A stretch of 64,000 nucleotides of DNA from Microglena sp. YARC (Eukaryota; Chlorophyta; Chlorophyceae; Chlamydomonadales; Chlamydomonadaceae), in contig CM039463.1 in NCBI GenBank assembly GCA_022414725.1, positions 37,842,816-37,906,815 on the forward strand. The letters are read 5' to 3'. Under the pieces are notes generated by a model. That model saw nothing but the letters and a program-made list of their open reading frames with translations, did not search any database and was not told the origin of the DNA. Positions 1-9,863 of the stretch are shown in pieces (the stretch's first letter is position 1; each line of letters begins with the position of its first letter). A program made the position numbers and the translations under genes.

Positions 1-286
1 ACCCTGAGAAGGAATGTACCGTTGTTACCGATGTAACAATTAGTTGGATACCCCTCCTATCACTCTTGTTCACGTGCGTGCTTTTGTGATCTTGCGATCT
101 CCCCCGCACACCTCGCTTCTCATATCGCACACATTGAAGCGCATGTTGATGGAACATCCCCCCTCCCAACCCTGCACACCCAAGCTTCTCGGATCTGAAA
201 AGAAGGGTCTAAATACCGTTTTCGTGTACGTGTGTCTTCGATTCGAATGTGGATACACAAGAGGATGGATGAGACCAAGTTTTTTT

Positions 287-1075
287 CTACTCGTCTTCAA
301 TCACATGCAAATCTTGTGGCATACGGGCCTTGTCCCGTAAACTTGGCAGTGTGGAAACACGCACGACACCCACGAAAGTCACAACAAAGCCGGCGATATT
401 TGTCATTATTTGTCTGCCGTCGATGATGTCGACGGGATGCGATGGAGTTGGAATGGCCTCACCGCGGTACATGATGTCACTGACCATGTCTGTCAGCTTT
501 TCCTTGGCAGCTTCAAATGCCTCCTCCATCGTGCCGCCGGCGCCAATCGCACATCGCACATCAGGCACGGTAACCTCATGGCAGGAATATCCATCTTCGG
601 GACGGTAACATGTGTTGTAAACCCCCCATAATTCATAAGAATCTAGGTACTCTTGTGGTGCCGCCGTGAAGGTATCCTCCACCAAGGGTGCATTTGCGCT
701 TATCTCGTTAGCCATTATTTCAATCTTTCGAACAGCTTGCTGTGCCTTTCTCTTACGAAACCTTCTTATCCAACGGCGCAAGCAATGTTCAACTTTGTTG
801 TGCCAGAAAATGGTGAACGAGATGTCAAAGGCCTTATCTCGATGTGTGATTGTATGCGCAAACATATTGGGGTCAAAAGCGGTGACACATGGGTTCAATT
901 GTTTCATGTAAACACGCTCCCCCATCCAATCACGGATGACGATGGGTGTGCCTAAATCCCATAACAGTCGGACATCCTCGGCAATCACGGTGCCTGTCCC
1001 CGAAAGCACCATGCACGTGTCCTTCGGGGGCCACCAATCCTGAGAATAAAATCGGAACATGATCGGGTTGAGCAT
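287..1075 (-). CDS. Hypothetical protein with HicB-like segment
   Basis: A 262-residue open frame with an ATG start. I do not recognise the whole protein. Roughly residues 160-210 fit the HicB antitoxin-type pattern: an aromatic residue, a 'VPDVRC' strand, a short glycine loop, then 'TMEEAFEAAKEKL' as the helix, ending in 'GEAIPTPS'. HicB domains are small RNase-H-like folds, usually about 60-130 residues and paired with HicA; no HicA-like gene is visible nearby. The preceding part (residues about 90-120) is strongly basic (WIRRFRKRKAQQ). The domain call is a pattern match by eye and the function is unknown. Upstream lies a Tc1-like terminal repeat and a MITE. Confidence 0.6.
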   Translation of the reverse strand: MLNPIMFRFYSQDWWPPKDTCMVLSGTGTVIAEDVRLLWDLGTPIVIRDWMGERVYMKQLNPCVTAFDPNMFAHTITHRDKAFDISFTIFWHNKVEHCLRRWIRRFRKRKAQQAVRKIEIMANEISANAPLVEDTFTAAPQEYLDSYELWGVYNTCYRPEDGYSCHEVTVPDVRCAIGAGGTMEEAFEAAKEKLTDMVSDIMYRGEAIPTPSHPVDIIDGRQIMTNIAGFVVTFVGVVRVSTLPSLRDKARMPQDLHVIEDE

Positions 1076-1110
1076 CTCTAAGAACTTGTATTACCAAATG
1101 CGCTCGTTCT

Positions 1111-1140
1111 TACAGTAGTTCTCAAATAAAGTGGGACACC
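1111..1140 (+). repeat. TA-CAGT terminal repeat, 'CTCAAATAAAGTGGGA' family
   Basis: The sequence TACAGTAGTTCTCAAATAAA followed by GTGGGACACC recurs near 31828, at 34742 and, inverted, at 37151-37177. The TA-CAGT start is what Tc1/mariner-type element ends look like. No transposase of this family is seen next to it, so it is a solo end. Confidence 0.55.
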
Positions 1141-1173
1141 CCTTATAATCATCCAGACTGCAGATCGTTCGTT

Positions 1174-1339
1174 AATGGGCGTTCCTGCCTCCCGGCCGAT
1201 TTTGCCTGGTTGCGAAACATGGTATGGAGCGGATTTGTGATTCCTTGGTGCTCATGTCTCAAGCTAGCGAGTCGTTCAGGAGGCTCTAAATCCTGATTAG
1301 AAATTTAAAAAAATCGGCCGGGAGGCAGGAACGCCCATT
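1174..1339. mobile_element. 166-bp MITE, intact copy A
   Basis: The element begins AATGGGCGTTCCTGCCTCCC and ends with the inverted complement, giving terminal inverted repeats of about 27 bp. It is flanked by the 4-bp direct duplication CGTT (1170-1173 and 1340-1343). Two other full copies (33493-33658 and 42857-43022) have exactly the same length and their own different 4-bp duplications. There is no coding capacity. Confidence 0.9.
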
Positions 1340-1389
1340 CGTTGCTGATGATGCGATCGAAGAACTCTGCCGCCGGGCTGAGGTCACCT

Positions 1390-1470
1390 GAATTTGTTGA
1401 TTCAAAATCGTATTGGTGTTCCACTGCCCCGTGGGTTGCTACACCATTTGGTTACGGTGTAACAACCCTA
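1390..1470 (+). repeat. Dispersed fragment shared with 31925-32020 and 2698-2735
   Basis: This stretch, encoding 'EFVDSKSYWCSTAPW', matches the reverse complement of 31950-32020 (encoding 'QFVDSQSYWCSTAPW'), and its first part matches 2698-2735. Conservation at the protein level suggests a scrap of a coding gene, which I cannot name. Confidence 0.5.
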
Positions 1471-1643
1471 CATATTGCAGTCACTCACTCGAGCGAATCG
1501 CTGAATGTCGAACAGCGCAGCGACGACATTTCGCACAGTTCCCTCGCAATTCTGAGACTGCATATCGCGGAAACGCATTCAATGTTGACCGCATTAGTGA
1601 CTGTACGCTTGCACGCACTGCATGGCTGGTGGCATGATGTGGC

Positions 1644-2570
1644 ATGAATGGGCCATCATTAGGAGTTTATTGTGTAAGGGGGAATCGTGTGTTTATTGTA
1701 CTCAGTGTCAAAATATTTGACGAAATGCGTTGGCGTCTCCCGCAGTTTGATGATGATGATGAAGAAGAGGCAGATCATCATCAATTTTGCCGCCATGAAC
1801 ATGAGCAACCGACTCTCCCTCTTCACCATCCAGCAGCAACCGAATCTCCCTCTTCATCATCCAGAAACAAGGCACTTCTGTTGTATGTGGATTACACTTA
1901 TGTTCCTAGGGATCACATTCAGAGGACTTTGTGGGTGCACATGCGTGAAGCAGGAACCATGTTGGGCAAGAATGTGGATGGTTTGGATATACCAGGTCAC
2001 CACAGCACGTGGGTTCGCTTTTTGCACCCACTTGACTTTCATGTCGTTGTGCTTCCGGGGCACTTGAAGAAGGTGGAGCTGATGGATCTGTTGGATGATC
2101 ACGTGGCACACTCACATGATGACTCGGTGCTCGTGATCCTCTTGTGTGGTCATGGATCCTCCGGTCAACTCGTCCTGACCAACGGTGCGAAGGTGTCACT
2201 GGAGGATGTGTCACATGCGACAATGCATCACAGAGGAACAGTGTTGCCGTTCATGTTATTTTGCGGTGCGCGGCCTTACGATGGCCTCAACCCACTGAGA
2301 GGGATCAAGAACAACAACCAACTTCGACGGTGCATGTTCATCTTTGCAACCGATGACGCTGTCTTGGACTCGCAAACACTGAATGCATTTGTGAAAGCGA
2401 TCGGCAGCATCATGGATACCAGGTACATTCAATGTTGTTACTCTGGGATTGAGGACGCCATTCGAGTCCACATGCGTGTGTTCAACGGATCCTCCTTGCA
2501 TCTTGTGGGGGCAAACAACGAGATGCGAGGTTATTTGTTTCAACCTGCATTCGTCATGCATAGAGAATAG
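1644..2570 (+). CDS. Caspase-like (peptidase C14 fold) protein
   Basis: 308 residues, ATG start; an internal ATG at 1725 is an alternative. The N-terminus (residues 30-75) is acidic and low in complexity. From about residue 75 the order of elements resembles a caspase-type domain: a hydrophobic strand 'ALLLYVDYTYVP', a second strand 'DFHVVVLPG', then 'VLVILLCGHGSSGQLVL' carrying the candidate catalytic histidine (about residue 168), and 'GTVLPFMLFCGARP' carrying the candidate cysteine (about 206). Metacaspases and paracaspases show the same His-Gly ... Cys arrangement. A substrate-pocket aspartate is not obvious, so the peptidase activity is an inference. No death-fold or partner domain is attached. 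Confidence 0.6.
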   Translation: MNGPSLGVYCVRGNRVFIVLSVKIFDEMRWRLPQFDDDDEEEADHHQFCRHEHEQPTLPLHHPAATESPSSSSRNKALLLYVDYTYVPRDHIQRTLWVHMREAGTMLGKNVDGLDIPGHHSTWVRFLHPLDFHVVVLPGHLKKVELMDLLDDHVAHSHDDSVLVILLCGHGSSGQLVLTNGAKVSLEDVSHATMHHRGTVLPFMLFCGARPYDGLNPLRGIKNNNQLRRCMFIFATDDAVLDSQTLNAFVKAIGSIMDTRYIQCCYSGIEDAIRVHMRVFNGSSLHLVGANNEMRGYLFQPAFVMHRE

Positions 2571-2697
2571 GTGAGCTTGGCTTGTGTGCCCCTGCTTCTG
2601 CATGTGAGACACCGGGATATACAGACGAGTGGCTGACTCGACTACATGATCCGCTTTGATGAGGCTGCGCAAGCCACCGTGGCGTCGTGTGGACGAG

Positions 2698-2735
2698 GAG
2701 TACGATTTTGAATCAACAAATTGCAGGATGTCTGG
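2698..2735 (-). repeat. Short copy of the 1390/31990 repeat
   Basis: TACGATTTTGAATCAACAAA followed by TTGCAGGATG matches the repeat at 31986-32020 and the complement of 1390-1425. It lies in the spacer between two genes. Confidence 0.5.
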
Positions 2736-2749
2736 ATTATTATAATAAT

Positions 2750-3934
2750 TTAATAATAAACCATTTCATTATATTCCCTAAAGAGCCTGTGTTGACATAC
2801 ATTATAACTCGGGTTTGTATTGACGTATCGCCATATTTTCTGAATGGTTCTTGCTGCTCTACATCTACGTATGATATCGCAAATGTCTTGGGTAGATAAC
2901 AACATATTGGGGTTTGAGCTCAACTCATACCAATTCCATGGGTTATCGAGGTTTGCTACGATAACATCCCACGTGATATTGGGGTTTGCGCTCAATCCAC
3001 GCCAATCCCATGGTTTGTCGGGGTTGGCTTTGATAATATCACATGGGATATGTAGGGTTTTGCTGATCCAGTACCAATTCCATGGTTTGTCTGGGTACGC
3101 TTGGATAATATCCCATGTTATGTTGGGGTTTCTGCTGACCCTGTACCAAATCCATGATTTGTTGGGGTTGGCTTGTATAATATCCCAAGTGATATTGGGG
3201 TTTGCGCTGATCCAGGTCCAATTCCATGGTTTGTCGGGGTTGGATTGCACAATATCCCATGTGATATTGGGGTTTTTGCTGATCCAGTACCAATCCCATG
3301 GTTTATCAGGGTCGGCTTGTACAACATCCCAAGAGATGTTGGGGTTTGCGCTGATCCATTTCCAATTCCATTGTTTATCTGGGTTGGATTGTATAATATT
3401 CCATGTGATATTGGGGTTTTTGCTAATAAAAAACCAATCCCATGGTTTATCAGGGTTGTCTTGTATAATCTCCCATGTGATGCTGGGGTTTGCGCTCAAT
3501 CCACACCAGTTCCATGGTTTGTCGGGGTTGGCTTTGACAATAAACCATTTGATGCAAGGGTTTTTGCTGATATAATACCAATCCCATGGTTTATGTGGGT
3601 TGGTTTGTATCATATCCCATGTGATATGTGGGTTTGCGCTCAATTCACGACAGTCCCATTGTTTATCACGGTTGGCTTTAATAATATCCCATATGAAATT
3701 TGGGTTTGCGCTCAATCCACGCCAGTCCCATGGTTTATCTGGGTTGGCTTGTATAATATCCCATGTGATGCAGGGGTTTCTGCTGACCCAGTACCAATTC
3801 CATGGTTTGTCTGGATAGCATTCGATAACTTCCCGCGTCAAACATGGATTATAACTCAATAAACACCAATCTCACTTGTGTTCCATACATTTGACCCGTC
3901 TCGAGATGTGGCTATTTATTTCCGCTGTAATCAT
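2750..3934 (-). pseudogene. NPDKPWDW-repeat protein with in-frame TGA
   Basis: The gene encodes about 13 tandem 24-residue units of the form 'NPNITWDIIQANPDKPWDWYWISK'-like sequence (tryptophans regularly spaced), then a C-terminal tail with an IQ-like basic helix (RAARTIQKIWRYVNTNP). This repeat type is typical of giant-virus proteins of unknown role. The paralogue at 30543-31808 shows where the N-terminus should be: an ATG at 3934 begins the equivalent 'EINSHI' leader. A TGA at 3874-3872 then stops the frame exactly where the paralogue has tryptophan. A TTG at 3859 would be the only start downstream of the stop. Either a TGG-to-TGA mutation truncates the gene or the stop is an error. Confidence 0.75.
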
Positions 3935-4001
3935 AGTTTATATGGATTATCTCGTATAATATCCCACGTGATGTTGGGGTTTGCGCTTATGTAAAACCAA
4001 G

Positions 4002-4160
4002 CTATTTATTTCGGTATTCGAAACCCATGTTGTCTGCCACGATGCGCACGACGTTGGGTCCGTGAAAAACGCTACACATGACATCATCCATGGCAGCTTG
4101 GTGCGGGCTCCTTGACACCGTGAGCTTGCCGGGATGCTCAAACTCTTCATAAGATATCAT
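4002..4160 (-). CDS. Small hypothetical protein (52 aa)
   Basis: An ATG-initiated 52-codon frame ending in TAG. The composition is protein-like: it begins 'MISYEEFEHPGK' and ends 'VADNMGFEYRNK'. Just beyond its stop is a leftover unit of the NPDKPWDW repeat. It may be a short gene or the N-terminal scrap of a longer one; function unknown. Confidence 0.4.
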   Translation of the reverse strand: MISYEEFEHPGKLTVSRSPHQAAMDDVMCSVFHGPNVVRIVADNMGFEYRNK

Positions 4161-4328
4161 AACGTTTTCGAACCCTGTGGAGTGCGACGTAGGTGTCGAC
4201 AGTGTCCCGCCGTTTTTGCGGAGGAGGCATGCATCTTATTGGACAGATGATACATGTGGCGGGAGAAAACGATTGGTATTAAAATGTCACATTCCAGCAA
4301 ATAGACAAATCGGCATCTTCGGACATTG

Positions 4329-4742
4329 TCATGGTTGAGAAGATTTGGGTGCTACATTGCATGATTTGATTGCAAAATTCTGAAAGGCCATGGTTCCGTA
4401 CAAAACGTTGTAGTCTGAAATGATTTGATCGCGGAGTTCATGTTTGTTTTCGTTGTTTTGATACCATTTGATGAGCCGTTCGCAATTGATTTCAATATTT
4501 GGCGGATACTTGCCTGTTGAGTGTATCCATTGCATAACAATGCATACAAGTTGTGTGGCAAGATTTTTGTCGATTGATGGAGGGTGTTGCAAAACTTGAG
4601 TTATATCCATTTTAATATATGCATTAGCAAACAATAATACATTGTTTGACGCATTGTTTCTTATGCCTCGGTTGATAAACGGACTAAAAGGATGTGGTCT
4701 CACTCCAAGGCCCCCAAAATACAGAACGAACGCGAGAATCAT
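4329..4742 (-). CDS. Hypothetical protein
   Basis: 137 residues from the ATG at 4742. The frame runs further upstream, but only through copies of the 112-bp repeat, so the internal methionine is the sensible start. It is rich in Asn, Ile and Gln and lower in GC than its neighbours, with a hydrophobic N-terminus (MILAFVLYFGGLG) and 'ERLIKWYQNNENKHELRDQII' near the C-terminus. No family recognised. Confidence 0.5.
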   Translation of the reverse strand: MILAFVLYFGGLGVRPHPFSPFINRGIRNNASNNVLLFANAYIKMDITQVLQHPPSIDKNLATQLVCIVMQWIHSTGKYPPNIEINCERLIKWYQNNENKHELRDQIISDYNVLYGTMAFQNFAIKSCNVAPKSSQP

Positions 4743-4762
4743 TTGATTGACCGAAAAATTGT

Positions 4763-4926
4763 ATGAAGAATGCCGGAGGCTCACATCAATCCCTATTTTA
4801 AACGTGTTCACATGAACACCTCTGAAAAGACTCTCCATCTCTGTAACAACAATTATTTCAACAAAAAAAAATGAAGAATGCCGGAGGCTCAAATCAATCC
4901 CTATTTAAAACGTGTTCACATGAACA
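4763..4926. repeat. 112-bp repeat family, 1.5 copies
   Basis: Starts TGAAGAATGCCGGAGGCTCA and contains the hairpin GTGTTCACATGAACAC. It is the same unit as the large array at 14681-18735, placed directly upstream of the gene starting at 4742. Confidence 0.9.
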
Positions 4927-5352
4927 ATAATATGCTGACCTCAATAAGATGCAAATCGATAACTTGTTCAAGGTGTGCGACAATCTTTACCTATCAGGCC
5001 AAGAAGCAGCTCTCAACCACCAACTTTGTAAAACGTTGCAATTCAAGATTGTTGTGAACTGCACAAACCACACACCGTACATAAAACCAAGGAACCCCCA
5101 ACACAACATACATTAAGGTTGCTGTTGAAGACAACTGCAGGCAAAAAGAGGTCACGAAACTCACATCCCATGACTGATTTGAACTGTAAAATAAACACTC
5201 CAGTGTGACCGTACACAACACGTTTCACGACGAGTGTAAAGATTGATGGATTCCCTGTACTTTAACAGCCTCAGAGACCCCCCTATTCTCCTCTTTTTGG
5301 AAAACCGCTAGTCATCGGTGGTGGCTCAGCAACCACCACCGCGAACGAGAAA
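4927..5352. other. Spacer without a supported gene
   Basis: I see no convincing coding frame here. A cysteine/valine-rich frame on the minus strand (4994-5221) lacks any recognisable feature and is not called. Confidence 0.4.
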
Positions 5353-6178
5353 ATGTCTGCGTCTTCGTCGGTGTCTTCTTCATCTTTCCACGTTGAGATG
5401 TTACCGTTCCCGTTGATCCGTTCCATCGCGACGCTCTGCGGCGAGACCGCAATTTTGTGCACCAACAAAGCCATCCGCGGCGGGTTCGCATGGCCGGATC
5501 GGCTGGAGCTCGCCATGCGAGAGGCCAAAACCCTCGACAAGAACACACTGTTCCGCATGCAATGCGACCTCGGTGCCGTGGGGACTTGCGAACGGATGCT
5601 GGATAACGAGGCCGATGCAGTTTCGAGGGCGGCGATGCTTCTTGCAAAGCCTCCGAAACTACTCTGGGGAGACGGCATTGATTGGGGGCTGTAAACAGGG
5701 CAACGTCTCCCTGGTCGAGATTCTCATTAGGAACTCTCCGAACGAGCAAGTGCTTGCGACGAATAATCATGGGATGTCGGCACTGATGCGTGCTTGTGGC
5801 ATTCAGGGGGGGCATGCGAATGCAGCATGTGTCAAGATTCTTCTTGGATACTCTCCGAACGAACAAGTGCTGGCGACAGACAATCATGGGATGTCGGCAT
5901 TGATGTGGGCATGTATCCATGGTCACGCGGCCTGTGTCAAGATTCTGCTTCGACATTCCCCCGACACACAAGTGCTGGCGACCGATCATTTCGAATTGTC
6001 GGCATTGATGATGGCGTGTTTCCATGGTCACGCGGCCTGTGTCAAGATTCTTCTTCGGCATTCCCCCTACACCCAAGTGTTGGCGACCGAATGTCATGGG
6101 AGGTCGGCACTGATGTATGCGAATGCGTCCTGTGTCAAGATTCTTCTTAGATACTCTCCGAATTCCATCATGATTTGA
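5353..6178 (+). pseudogene. Ankyrin-repeat protein, frameshifted
   Basis: The gene starts at the ATG 'MSASSSVSSSSF', with an F-box-like hydrophobic stretch (MLPFPLIRSIATLCGETAILC) at about residue 16. The frame is lost near 5640-5690 and resumes one frame over, where five ankyrin-type units follow, each carrying 'GMSALMWAC..GHAACVKILLR'. Ankyrin/F-box proteins of large protist viruses usually act as substrate adaptors for SCF ubiquitin ligases; that is family knowledge, not visible here. It is distinct in sequence from the ankyrin genes at 12.5 and 19.6 kb. Confidence 0.7.
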
Positions 6179-6295
6179 ATTTGTGACGTGACAGTATTGA
6201 TGAGCTCCTCGACATCTGATGAAGGCAACACTTTGTAAGCTTGCTTTCCCCATTCTCGAGCCTGGTTTGCTGCATCTTTGTTAAACTCGGGTTGA

Positions 6296-6541
6296 ATGCT
6301 GACTTTGAGCCACTCTGTGCTGTTCAATCGGCTGAAGGAGAAGTGTGAAGAGTACGGGACAGTGTTCTTGCATGTGCTGGAGCATTACACAAGTCAGACA
6401 TGCCCTATGTGCGGTTTCTTAAACAAGTGTGGAGGAGAGACATACACCTGCAAGAACTGTCAATTCACATGCGACAGAGACATTGTGGGGGCAGCTGGCA
6501 TCTTCCTGAAGGCAGTTCGAACAGAAAATCCCTGTTCGTAA
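6296..6541 (+). pseudogene. TnpB/Fanzor C-terminal zinc-ribbon fragment
   Basis: The frame encodes 'TSQTCPMCGF' and 'YTCKNCQFTCDRDIVGAAG', the CxxC...CxxC zinc ribbon followed by the DRD..AA motif of the RuvC-III segment of IS605-type TnpB and Fanzor2 nucleases. About 80 residues remain of a protein usually 350-650 long, so it is a 3' remnant. It differs clearly from the two other Fanzor lineages in this window. The opposite strand (6094-6327) also has a protein-like frame that I cannot identify. Confidence 0.8.
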
Positions 6542-6663
6542 AGGAAAGCATCCCCGGGGGAGTTGACCCCTATGATACCCCTATGGAGAAAACACACCAT
6601 ATCTGAACATAACAGGAAACCCCAAACAGTAATATACAAGTATTATTAACTTACAATTATACA

Positions 6664-6918
6664 ATGGGTAGCAAACTTGATAGGATTCGTGCAGATATTA
6701 TATCGGCCATTAAATCTACACAAGCAGATATTAACGATGAACCATTGTCCCGCAATAGAGGCAAAGTTGCCTTTAATGTTGATTGTGATGTAATCAATGG
6801 TATGAATATCATTCAAATCAAATCATTGATACATAGCCCGGAAGTTAAAAGCGATCTAGGTGGTTATTGTTCCAGTTTCATAGACAAAGCAAATAACATC
6901 ATAAATTCAAATCTATGA
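6664..6918 (+). CDS. Small hypothetical protein (84 aa)
   Basis: ATG start, Ile/Asn/Asp-rich and helical in appearance (MGSKLDRIRADIISAIKSTQ), from a locally AT-rich stretch. No recognisable domain. It sits between the TnpB fragment and a truncated MITE. Confidence 0.5.
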   Translation: MGSKLDRIRADIISAIKSTQADINDEPLSRNRGKVAFNVDCDVINGMNIIQIKSLIHSPEVKSDLGGYCSSFIDKANNIINSNL

Positions 6919-6980
6919 AAATCCCTGTAATTCCCTCTTTATCTTGAATACAGTTCCGCATGGTGTTTTACCTCACCATT

Positions 6981-7108
6981 AATGGGCGTTCCTGCCTCCC
7001 GGCCGATTTTGACTGGTTGCGAAACATGGTATGGAGCGGATTTGTGATTCCTTGGTGCTGATGTCTCAAGCTAGAGAGTCGTTCAGGAGGCTCTAAATCC
7101 TGATTAGA
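6981..7108. mobile_element. MITE, truncated copy
   Basis: The left 128 bases of the 166-bp MITE, including one complete terminal repeat; it breaks off at TGATTAGA where transposase sequence begins. It shares a private variant (GTGCTGATGTCTC) with the other truncated copy at 32567-32678. Confidence 0.85.
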
Positions 7109-7330
7109 CTGACCACAAATCTTCTGTCGACCTTTTTTGTAAGGAGTATTTAGCCGTTCCGACATCGGATTTGTTAAGCATCGATGAGGCGGGTTTTTAC
7201 ATTGGTGACACTTGTCGCAGAGGGTACTGTCAACGCGGCAAACGTTTAAATATCCAAATTTCTAGGACATTGCGAATGTCCAAATTGACACTAATTGCTG
7301 CCGTTTCTGCTAAAGGTATCGTTCATACTG
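7109..7330 (+). pseudogene. IS630/Tc1-type transposase, N-side fragment
   Basis: The frame contains 'SDLLSIDEAGFYIGDT' with the first catalytic aspartate of a DDE transposase, then 'GKRLNIQISRTLRMSKLTLI'. It ends at 'AKGIVH', where a scrap of the 112-bp repeat interrupts it. The fragment at 36046-36350 begins with the same 'VSVKGIVH' and carries the other two catalytic residues, so the two are complementary pieces of one transposase family. Confidence 0.75.
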
Positions 7331-7483
7331 AAGAATGCCGGAGGCTTCGATAGCGGATTTTTTGATGGCTTTGACTGCATGGGGGTATAAAAAAGTCTCC
7401 ATTCATGTTCTTTATTGCAGTTCATGGATGGCGACGCTGAACTAGATGCTTTGCTTTCACAACACCCGGCTGCAAGAGCGGCA

Positions 7484-7588
7484 TACAGTCGGAGACGCAA
7501 TTTGTGGGACACCCTACCGGTGACCCTTGAACCCAATGGGTAGATCAGCTAATGGCGAGTACATATTTTTGCCCTTCATCTCTGTATT
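7484..7588 (-). ncRNA. Candidate Fanzor guide-RNA scaffold (right end)
   Basis: This is the conserved non-coding stretch between the Fanzor2 stop codon and the element end. It contains the short hairpin ACCC-ATT-GGGT and the palindrome ACCGGT. In TnpB/Fanzor elements the omega RNA overlaps the 3' end of the gene and ends at the element boundary, with the guide beyond. Solo copies at 21422, 23443 and 35796 keep the same sequence. Transcription is inferred, not shown. Confidence 0.4.
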
Positions 7589-9599
7589 TCAGCATTTAAG
7601 CTGGCCCAAAGGATAACAAGGCAAGCTGCTGACAAACCCAGGTGGGTCGGTCGTTTTAGCGCTCACACTCGCCTCGATGGAAACTGTGGTTTTGGGGGGA
7701 GGCGAGGGAACACAGAATGCCTCAGGTCGCTCTCTCCCGTCCATCCACGTTGTCAGAAGCAGAAGAAGGTTCTTGGCAGCGTTCACGTCTCGGTTCCAGG
7801 TTGCACCACAGCGCACATTGGATGATGCGCTTTTGACACTGTCTCTACAGTGCAGTACTTTGTGGACCTTGACGTTCTTCACCACCATCTTCTGCTTCTC
7901 AACAGTTATAGACCCGTCGATTGGGGACTCTTTGCAAACTCCGCGCCAGACTACGCTGTCTGCCTTCATGTTGACAAGCCTCTGGAAGCAGCCGTGACAT
8001 TTACAAGAAGTGTTTGCGTTCGTCGACGTTTTTGAACAAAACATTCTTACGACGTGAGAGGCACCTCCTGATCTCTTTGATGGGCCCAGAACATGAACGA
8101 CTGATACCATACCCTTGTTTGGACCAGTTGCCGAATCCAACAACGGTCGTCTGTGCCCTTGGTGCAATCACATCGCATACCTTTTCAATCGTCTTCTGTT
8201 TACCAACGTATCGAAAGAATCGCATAGATCGGTAGCCTTTGTTGGCTCTGTGTTGTAGGAGGATCGGGAGCGCTTTGAGATAAGCTCTGACATGGTCCTG
8301 CAGGTCGGAAATGTTGCTCGTATTGGGCGATGGAATGGACTTCACGAGGTCTTGAGTCTCGTCATTCCATTTGTAGGTGCGACGCTTGCTTGTATTGTAC
8401 CCAGCAACTTTGCTAAAGCGAGCCGAGCTGAAAGACTCGATGCGACCTGCAGAAGATGCTACCGTGACGATATCTGTCATTCCAGGGTCTACTCCGACAC
8501 GCAGCGCACCCACAGCGTCCTTGCACTCTACGATATTTGCGTCCTTTGGATTGCCTGCGTTTTCTCCTTCTTCAACGACCTCTTCTTTACCCTTCTGCTT
8601 CATTTGGACGGATACCCCTTTACCGTCGCTGAGGATTCGGTTGTCAAAGCGAGACCTTTTCGTCTCAAGACCTTGGACATTAAAGTACTTTCGCCACAGC
8701 ATTGTATGGTTCTCGTAACGTCCATCGCCAGAGACACTCTCGAGTGGCGAATCACCCATGCTGAGAAGCTTCATGAAAGTCATGGAAGATATCGGGACGT
8801 ACGAAATTGTGAAGCCGTTCTTGCGAGGAAGGATACTGAACAGACGGGGTGACTTTTTCTTGTTTTTTTATCTTTCGGATCCACTCGTCCGACCTCTCCC
8901 AACTCTGTAAGCACGTGATGGAACAATCGCATTGTCAGGTGCGCTCTAGTGTTGAACTGCTTCCCTCTTGCAGCGGAAAGAGAGCCCTCAAGTGACTGAC
9001 AACCTCTTTGATGTGGATCGCATGCACGAGGCCCTCTGGGATGATTGTGTCGATTTTCGATTCTGGGTACTGGACCACCGCTTTGACAATCTTCTTGAAA
9101 TGTTTCTTCAGAGAGGGATGTTTCAAGCGGCAGGTACTTGATAACGACCCTGTCCACGTTTTCCCAGACGCTGTTGCACGCCATCGTCGCCATTTGTATT
9201 GAGACGTCTGCGATTACTTGTCCCCAAGGACGAACGTCCACCTTCACGTATCCTGCAGGTCTTAGGGCGTCGAAAGCAACCATGGTATCATTGAAGCTCT
9301 GGCCCAGAGTATCCTTTCGAACATTGCGAGGTCGATACCGCAAGGAGGCACCTGTAATAAAAGTTCCGATCCAGGTGTGGCAACTGCTTGACGTCAAAGT
9401 CTCCATCATCGAGGCATCTTGTGATATGAAAGTTTGCGAATGAGTATGCCTCTGCAACTGCGTGGTTGATTAAGAGTACCATGCTTTGTATCCTTGAGGA
9501 GATCTGATGCCTCGATACATCCATGCACAGAGAATTAAGCGTCTTCTTGACGACGCTGATGTTAATATCGTCATCTCCTTTGTCTTGCACTACCCCCAT
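7589..9599 (-). pseudogene. Fanzor2-type RNA-guided nuclease, broken
   Basis: Read across several frames, the sequence gives a Fanzor2 of roughly 650 residues. It has an N-terminal helical part from 'MGVVQDKGDDD', then 'LRVGVDPGMTDIVTV' (RuvC-I Asp), 'TVVGFGNWSKQG' (the RuvC-II position where Fanzors lack the usual Glu), and 'FKNVDE' as the alternative Glu. A zinc-ribbon half 'SCKCHGC' follows, and finally 'CGATWNRDVNAAKNLL' (RuvC-III Asp). The frame changes near 9430, 9090, 8960, 8780 and 8025, so no active protein can be made as the sequence stands. All key residues survive, so the breaks are recent or are sequencing errors. Confidence 0.85.
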
Positions 9600-9863
9600 T
9601 AAGAGGGGGTGAGTATTCTTTTTCTTTTGGTGATATAATATTACACACACATTTCCTTATACCATTTCCTACGTTATCAGTTTGACTTTTCAGGGTACTT
9701 TGAACATGTAAATTCAGTGTCTTTAGATGCCTTGAATTTTTTGTGTCAATCACCTGAAGACAGTATCTGTATTGACAAGATCGGTTACAAATCTTGAATT
9801 GGTCAACTTTTCAGAATCCCCAAAATATAAGGTGTCCCAATATCAAATGTCCCTAGCTGTATG
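9600..9863 (+). pseudogene. Transposase C-terminal scrap plus element end
   Basis: From about 9697 a frame encodes 'GYFEHVNSVSLDALNFLCQS' and ends 'DKIGYKS' at a TGA near 9798. It is followed by a tail ending ...CAAATGTCCCTAGCTGTA, i.e. TA-CAGCTAGGGACATTTG read inwards. The same protein end plus tail recurs at 38385-38547. I infer the 3' end of a Tc1/mariner-like element; the protein family is not certain. Confidence 0.5.

Noticed and set aside
44..340. 98-codon frame at the left edge
   Set aside because: Starts with TTG, lacks any motif and overlaps the end of the HicB-like gene; not supported.
2844..3862. Long plus-strand frames opposite the NPDKPWDW gene
   Set aside because: They mirror the periodic repeat on the other strand and have no independent support; the same holds for 30696-31737.
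5283..6253. 313-codon minus-strand frame with repeated RRVSKKNLDTG
   Set aside because: Shadow of the plus-strand ankyrin units; the plus strand has the recognisable motif.
6968..7165. 65-codon frame RLSSLRHQHQGITNPL, also near 32533
   Set aside because: It is the MITE sequence read in one frame, not a gene.
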